64,000 nucleotides of DNA from JAGDZR01 sp049115695. GTDB taxonomy: Bacteria; Bacteroidota; Bacteroidia; Cytophagales; Cyclobacteriaceae. Made by a program: the position numbers and the translations under genes. Every line of letters starts with the position of its first letter. Within the stretch, counting starts at the first letter, position 1. This document shows, one piece after another, positions 62,359 through 64,000 of this stretch. The DNA is taken from NCBI GenBank assembly GCA_049115695.1, contig JAGDZR010000004.1, positions 124,001 to 188,000 on the forward strand. Reading direction: 5' to 3'. Under the pieces are notes generated by a model that saw nothing but the letters and a program-made list of their open reading frames with translations, did no database searches and had not been told where the DNA came from.

Positions 62359-64000
62359 TCAATCCAGCCGATCGAAGGAATGTTTGCCCTGCTCCTTTTC
62401 AAGTTGTTCAATTTCATCTCTGGCCGTCTTACGTCCGGCTTGGGCCTTATCCACTAGATCCTGGAATTCCTTGTCATCCCGAATAGGATCAAACAAGGGA
62501 TCGAAATCCACAAAATCCAAAACCGGACCAGCAAACTGAACTTCCGAAACCAAATGGAAATGCTCCAACACCTTTTCTTTCTCACCAAGGAAAGCATAGA
62601 CCGCAGCAAGATCATAATGCGAATGTCCACCATACCTTTCATTATCAAGCATTTGTAGACAATAGTCAACTTGTTGATCAAATTGCCGCCTCGCCTCCTC
62701 CTCGCTTCCCATTTTCCATAAATGATAGGCATATCGATGCAAGGTATTTAGCATACTTCCACTTTGTTTTTCCATTTTACGTACGGCGATTTGCCAGTAT
62801 TCATCAGCTTCTTCGTATCGTCCCAGATAATCCAGCGACATGGCATAATTGATGTAGATGGTAAAATGGTCCTTTCCAAGTTCCATAATCTTTTTAGAAT
62901 AGGAATGGCCTAGTTCGAACTTGCCAAGTATAGTGGCTGTCCAAGACAAAGCGCTATAGGAATCAATATCTTCCTGTATCTCCAAAGCCATCTTAAAATA
63001 TTTTTCAGACAATTCATATAATCCCACATTCCTATAAAATCGACCGAGCATTAAAAGAATAGGTTTCCTATTATCTCCTAGGTTGAGTCGTTCAGCTTGT
63101 TTAAGATTTTGATACGTAGCTACCCCGGCATCATTCGGACCAAAGGTCTGCGACATTAATAGATAGCCCAAAGCATTGTTGGGATCATTTTTCAATCCCC
63201 TTTGTATGTCTTTCCTGGCATTTTCTAATTCTCCCCTTAGGATATAGTATTCTCCTCTTTGAAAATACCCGTTCGCCAGATTATGATCAATATCCAATGC
63301 TTTATTGCACCAATATAATACCGTGTCCAGGTATTGTTCACTAAAGAATTCATTGGAAAACCTATTTTTCAACATGAGCAAATAACCAAAATCAACCATA
63401 GCTGCTGCAAATTCCGGATCTATCTTCATAGCTTTTTCAAACATAAGAAGTGCTTTTTGATATTCAGATTCATCCGTAGTACGTTCAAATTCCATGGCAT
63501 GATCTCGTCCCAATAAATAGAAATCATACGCTTCTGCACTCATAGTAGGAAGGCTGTTGATTAAATCTCTTTCTGCTGGTTTTACAACTGCTTGAAGTTG
63601 TAAGGCTATAATTTGAGCTATCTCACTCTGAATGGTAAAGACTTCACGGATATCGGAAATATCCTTCACATAAGTCTCTTGCCAAAGGTGATCGTCATTG
63701 TTAGCTGAGATCAACTGGGCATGTATTTTTACCTGACTCCCTATTTTTTGGACGGTCCCCTCCAGTAAATAAGCCACTGAAAGCTCATCGCCTATTTCCA
63801 TAGAAGTCAATGAGCTATTTCTGTATGTTTCCGTAGAGGTTTTCGAAATGACCCGCAGATCAGCAATCTTGGCTAGATTATTTCGAATATCCTCCATCAT
63901 TCCATTGACGAAGTATTGATTTTCCTCATCTGAGCTTTCATTATTAAATGGCATCACGGCAATGGACTTATCTAAAGAAAGTTCAATTTTTGACCGGTTT
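62359..64000 (-). CDS. Cyclase/TolB-like/TPR protein, C-terminal part (array member 5, runs off right edge)
   Basis: The reading frame is open through base 64000, so the Met at 63957 is internal and not a start. Residues before it read RSKIELSLDKSIAV, the same as in array member 3, so the cyclase domain and transmembrane segment should lie just beyond the window. The visible 545 or so residues hold the TolB/FlgO-like domain (VMPFNNESSDEENQYFVNGM, YLLEGTVQKIGSQVKIHAQL) and TPR repeats ending HFHLVSEVQFAGPVLD and a charged tail. The first 100 bp of this domain are identical in DNA to array member 3; the rest diverges gradually. Confidence 0.88.
   Translation of the reverse strand, partial: NRSKIELSLDKSIAVMPFNNESSDEENQYFVNGMMEDIRNNLAKIADLRVISKTSTETYRNSSLTSMEIGDELSVAYLLEGTVQKIGSQVKIHAQLISANNDDHLWQETYVKDISDIREVFTIQSEIAQIIALQLQAVVKPAERDLINSLPTMSAEAYDFYLLGRDHAMEFERTTDESEYQKALLMFEKAMKIDPEFAAAMVDFGYLLMLKNRFSNEFFSEQYLDTVLYWCNKALDIDHNLANGYFQRGEYYILRGELENARKDIQRGLKNDPNNALGYLLMSQTFGPNDAGVATYQNLKQAERLNLGDNRKPILLMLGRFYRNVGLYELSEKYFKMALEIQEDIDSYSALSWTATILGKFELGHSYSKKIMELGKDHFTIYINYAMSLDYLGRYEEADEYWQIAVRKMEKQSGSMLNTLHRYAYHLWKMGSEEEARRQFDQQVDYCLQMLDNERYGGHSHYDLAAVYAFLGEKEKVLEHFHLVSEVQFAGPVLDFVDFDPLFDPIRDDKEFQDLVDKAQAGRKTARDEIEQLEKEQGKHSFDRLD

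Noticed and set aside
62359..63957. A complete 532-residue protein starting at 63957
   Set aside because: The frame continues to the window edge and matches the middle of array member 3, so the gene is truncated by the window and the Met is internal.

Overview
The window looks like a draft chromosome contig from a free-living, probably marine Bacteroidota member (Cytophagales-like). The signs are -7 promoter boxes of the TAnnTTTG type, sparse Shine-Dalgarno sequences, many lipoprotein signals on carbohydrate enzymes, BatB/BatC-type genes and a two-component propeller regulator beside a polysaccharide locus. A 31-N gap lies at 62003-62033. No species can be named from sequence alone.

Region 1 (1-34.5 kb) is a large polysaccharide utilisation locus (PUL) for a sulfated, uronic-acid-containing and probably fucosylated polymer. 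It encodes five Cys-type sulfatases, two stand-alone heparinase II/III-like lyases and an esterase-lyase fusion. It also encodes a GH88 unsaturated glucuronyl hydrolase, a GH97, a GH29 fucosidase, a GH28-like beta-helix protein, two other right-handed beta-helix proteins, a GH43-like propeller enzyme, an SGNH esterase with permuted catalytic blocks, an FAD oxidoreductase and a sodium:solute symporter. No SusC/SusD pair is present in the window. A truncated propeller-type sensor (probably a hybrid two-component system) sits at the left edge. I found paired 14-bp direct repeats, always 21 bp apart and always in the same orientation to the gene, upstream of five PUL transcription units and of one distant secreted CBM-like gene. 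They look like operators of an AraC-type regulator.

Region 2 (34.6-45.5 kb) is mostly housekeeping. It holds tRNA-Arg(TCT), a tRNA-Arg(CCT)-like gene broken by three insertions, tRNA-Ser(GCT), batB/batC-like genes, a thiolase, the CBM-like protein, a MORN-repeat protein, purC, a STAS protein, RNase Z, a queuosine-precursor transporter, an orphan sugar-binding protein and an orphan ABC ATPase. Several genes here have a -7 box so close to the ATG that their mRNAs would be nearly leaderless.

Region 3 (45.6-64 kb) is about cyclic-nucleotide signalling. A tightly overlapping operon encodes a histidine kinase, a receiver, a receiver-cyclase and a metallo-beta-lactamase-fold hydrolase. It is followed by a tandem array of five class III cyclase-TM-TolB-like/TPR proteins. 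Their cyclase halves are nearly identical while their C-terminal halves diverge. The genes are separated by a ~240-bp REP-like repeat carrying two hairpins, by two short remnants of cyclase 5' ends and by a PIN/antitoxin pair. The assembly gap falls inside this repeat array.
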